Below, piece by piece: positions 4,989-6,105 of a stretch of DNA of 6,105 bases. Made by a program: the position numbers and the translations under genes. Below the pieces are notes generated by a model. It was not told the DNA's origin, did not search any database, and was given only the letters and a program-made list of their open reading frames with translations. This DNA comes from Acidobacteriota bacterium. GTDB taxonomy: Bacteria > Acidobacteriota > Thermoanaerobaculia > Multivoradales > UBA5704. The stretch covers positions 1 to 6,105 of the forward strand of contig QHVW01000324.1 of assembly GCA_003223675.1 (NCBI GenBank), given 5' to 3'. How positions within the stretch are numbered: position 1 is the first letter of the stretch; each line of letters starts with the position of its first letter.

Positions 4989-6105
4989 ATGAAGAGGACC
5001 GCCCTGCTCCTGCTGACCTGCCTTGCCGCGCTCGGCTGCGATCTCGTGCAGAAACCGAAGCCGGCTCCCATGCTGACCGCGACGCCGGAAGCCATCACCC
5101 TGATCCAGCAGACCAAGGAGATCTGCGTCAAGGTCGCGAAGACCGGAGTCGAACGGATGCGCAGCGCCGAGGAGCAGCAGAAGCGCTCGCGCGAGGAGGC
5201 GATGGAAGCCGCCAACAATGGCGGCACCTTGGCCGCGCAGGACGATACTTCGTCCACCGCGCCTTCCGACCTCCTGGAAAAGTACCTGAGCGACGAGGCG
5301 GCGCCGGAGCTCGCCGCCGCGGACCGCGCCACCGGGCTGCTCCGCGACCTCCTGCCGAAGGTGAAGGACGAGGCCCCGCCGGAGATCGCCCAGGCCGTCC
5401 AGTCCCTGTCCGCCAGCGAGGAGCAGGTCTGCGGGCGCGCCCGGAATCCCCGGCTCGGGCGGCTCAACTACCAGGAGGGCCTCGACTACGCGGTCCACGA
5501 CTACGACAAGGCCGAGGCCAAGCTCCAGGCGCTCTACACCGTCACCGCGACCGACGCCCAGTTCGCCGCCAACAAATACAACCCGCTCCTGGACGAGGCC
5601 CGCGCCGGCACCGACCGCTCCACGGGCAGCTCCGCCATGAAACCGCTGCCTCCCGAGGAGCTGAGGCGCCAGCGCAAGGAGTGGGAGGCCACGCAGCAAT
5701 ATCAGCAGGAGCAGCAGGCCCAGCACGACGCCGCCGTCGTCCGCTGGCGGCAGCGCGAGGAGGGCAAGGAGCCCATACTCGGGAAGGTCGGCCTGGCGCC
5801 CGCGGAGGAGGCAAAGCGGAACCTGTCGCCGGAGAAGCGGGCGCAGTCGATGCGGGTCTGGTACGCCGGCTACACGGGGAAGGTCGGACCGGTGCGCACG
5901 GCCCTCGCCAGTTACATGAGCCTCCGGCGGGGCTCCCTGGAGCAGGTCACCCCCGCCTGCCAGGATCTGCTGACGGCGACCTCGGCCATGGTCTCCGATC
6001 CCGCGATGTTCGACCTCCCGGACGACGCGGCCGCCAAAGTTCTGAAAAAGGCCTACGCCGAGCTCCAGGCCTGCGCCCGCGCCTGCGTGGCCGGCCTGGA
6101 CGCCG
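4989..6105 (+). CDS. Putative lipoprotein of unknown function (partial, 3' end outside window)
   Basis: An open frame of 372 codons runs off the right edge without a stop. The N-terminus is a type II signal peptide: MKR, the hydrophobic stretch TALLLLTCLAAL, and C17 preceded by A-L-G. That lipobox is slightly off the usual L-A-G but acceptable. The mature protein should be lipid-anchored in the envelope. It is mostly alpha-helical and charged. Helical segments at about 35-76 and 95-146 are followed by a YQEGLDYAVHDYDKAEAKLQ stretch (161-180) that looks TPR-like. A Q/E/R-rich probable coiled coil follows at about 221-260, then a helical region (279-372). The mature part visible here has five further cysteines (C46, C148, C324, C362, C366), the last two as CARAC. 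I do not recognise a family. It is transcribed divergently from the metallopeptidase gene and may share its control region. The strong third-position G/C bias and lack of stops over 1.1 kb support a real gene. Confidence 0.8.
   Translation, partial: MKRTALLLLTCLAALGCDLVQKPKPAPMLTATPEAITLIQQTKEICVKVAKTGVERMRSAEEQQKRSREEAMEAANNGGTLAAQDDTSSTAPSDLLEKYLSDEAAPELAAADRATGLLRDLLPKVKDEAPPEIAQAVQSLSASEEQVCGRARNPRLGRLNYQEGLDYAVHDYDKAEAKLQALYTVTATDAQFAANKYNPLLDEARAGTDRSTGSSAMKPLPPEELRRQRKEWEATQQYQQEQQAQHDAAVVRWRQREEGKEPILGKVGLAPAEEAKRNLSPEKRAQSMRVWYAGYTGKVGPVRTALASYMSLRRGSLEQVTPACQDLLTATSAMVSDPAMFDLPDDAAAKVLKKAYAELQACARACVAGLDA

Noticed and set aside
3789..5726. Minus-strand open frame of 645 codons
   Set aside because: It crosses the divergent promoter region, runs antisense to the lipoprotein and shifts out of frame over the metallopeptidase. 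Its composition is low-complexity Arg/Gly/Ala.
1..6105. CRISPR array, tRNA, rRNA, insertion sequence or attachment site
   Set aside because: No spaced direct repeats, cloverleaf-like segments, transposase motifs or terminal inverted repeats were seen on either strand.

Overview
This is a high-GC bacterial window (mostly G+C by eye, with strong G/C bias at third codon positions) holding four protein-coding genes. Two are complete and two are cut by the window edges. Sec, Tat and lipoprotein export signals, plus a predicted lipoprotein, point to an envelope with a periplasm. A lineage such as Acidobacteriota, Myxococcota or a related high-GC Gram-negative phylum would fit, but the sequence alone does not settle taxonomy.

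Layout from left to right. (1) At 1-279, minus strand, is the N-terminal part of a secreted small protein. It has a Met/His-rich patch after the signal peptide, then the start of what looks like an NTF2/SnoaL-like domain. (2) At 290-1984, minus strand, is a complete Tat-exported multicopper oxidase of the CotA/bilirubin-oxidase type with all copper ligands present. Its stop codon overlaps the ribosome binding site of gene 1, so the two form a tight pair. (3) At 1985-2215 is a non-coding stretch. It carries a terminator-like hairpin plus T-run almost touching the oxidase ribosome binding site, and an AT-rich dyad further upstream. (4) At 2216-4825, minus strand, is a large envelope protein: signal peptide, a small N-terminal domain, two transmembrane helices, TPR-like helical repeats and a C-terminal HExxH (peptidase MA-like) metallopeptidase domain. 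(5) At 4826-4988 is a divergent intergenic region with an AT-rich core and a small perfect palindrome. (6) From 4989 to the right edge, plus strand, is an unrecognised lipoprotein, open at its 3' end.

How they may work together: genes 2 and 1 look like a translationally coupled, exported, probably copper-related oxidation module. The metallopeptidase and the divergent lipoprotein share a control region and may both act in the envelope. Nothing directly links them to the oxidase. I see no mobile element, CRISPR array, tRNA or rRNA. I do not see a clear new multi-gene system. The most interesting points are the possible attenuator in front of the oxidase and the Met/His-rich partner protein.
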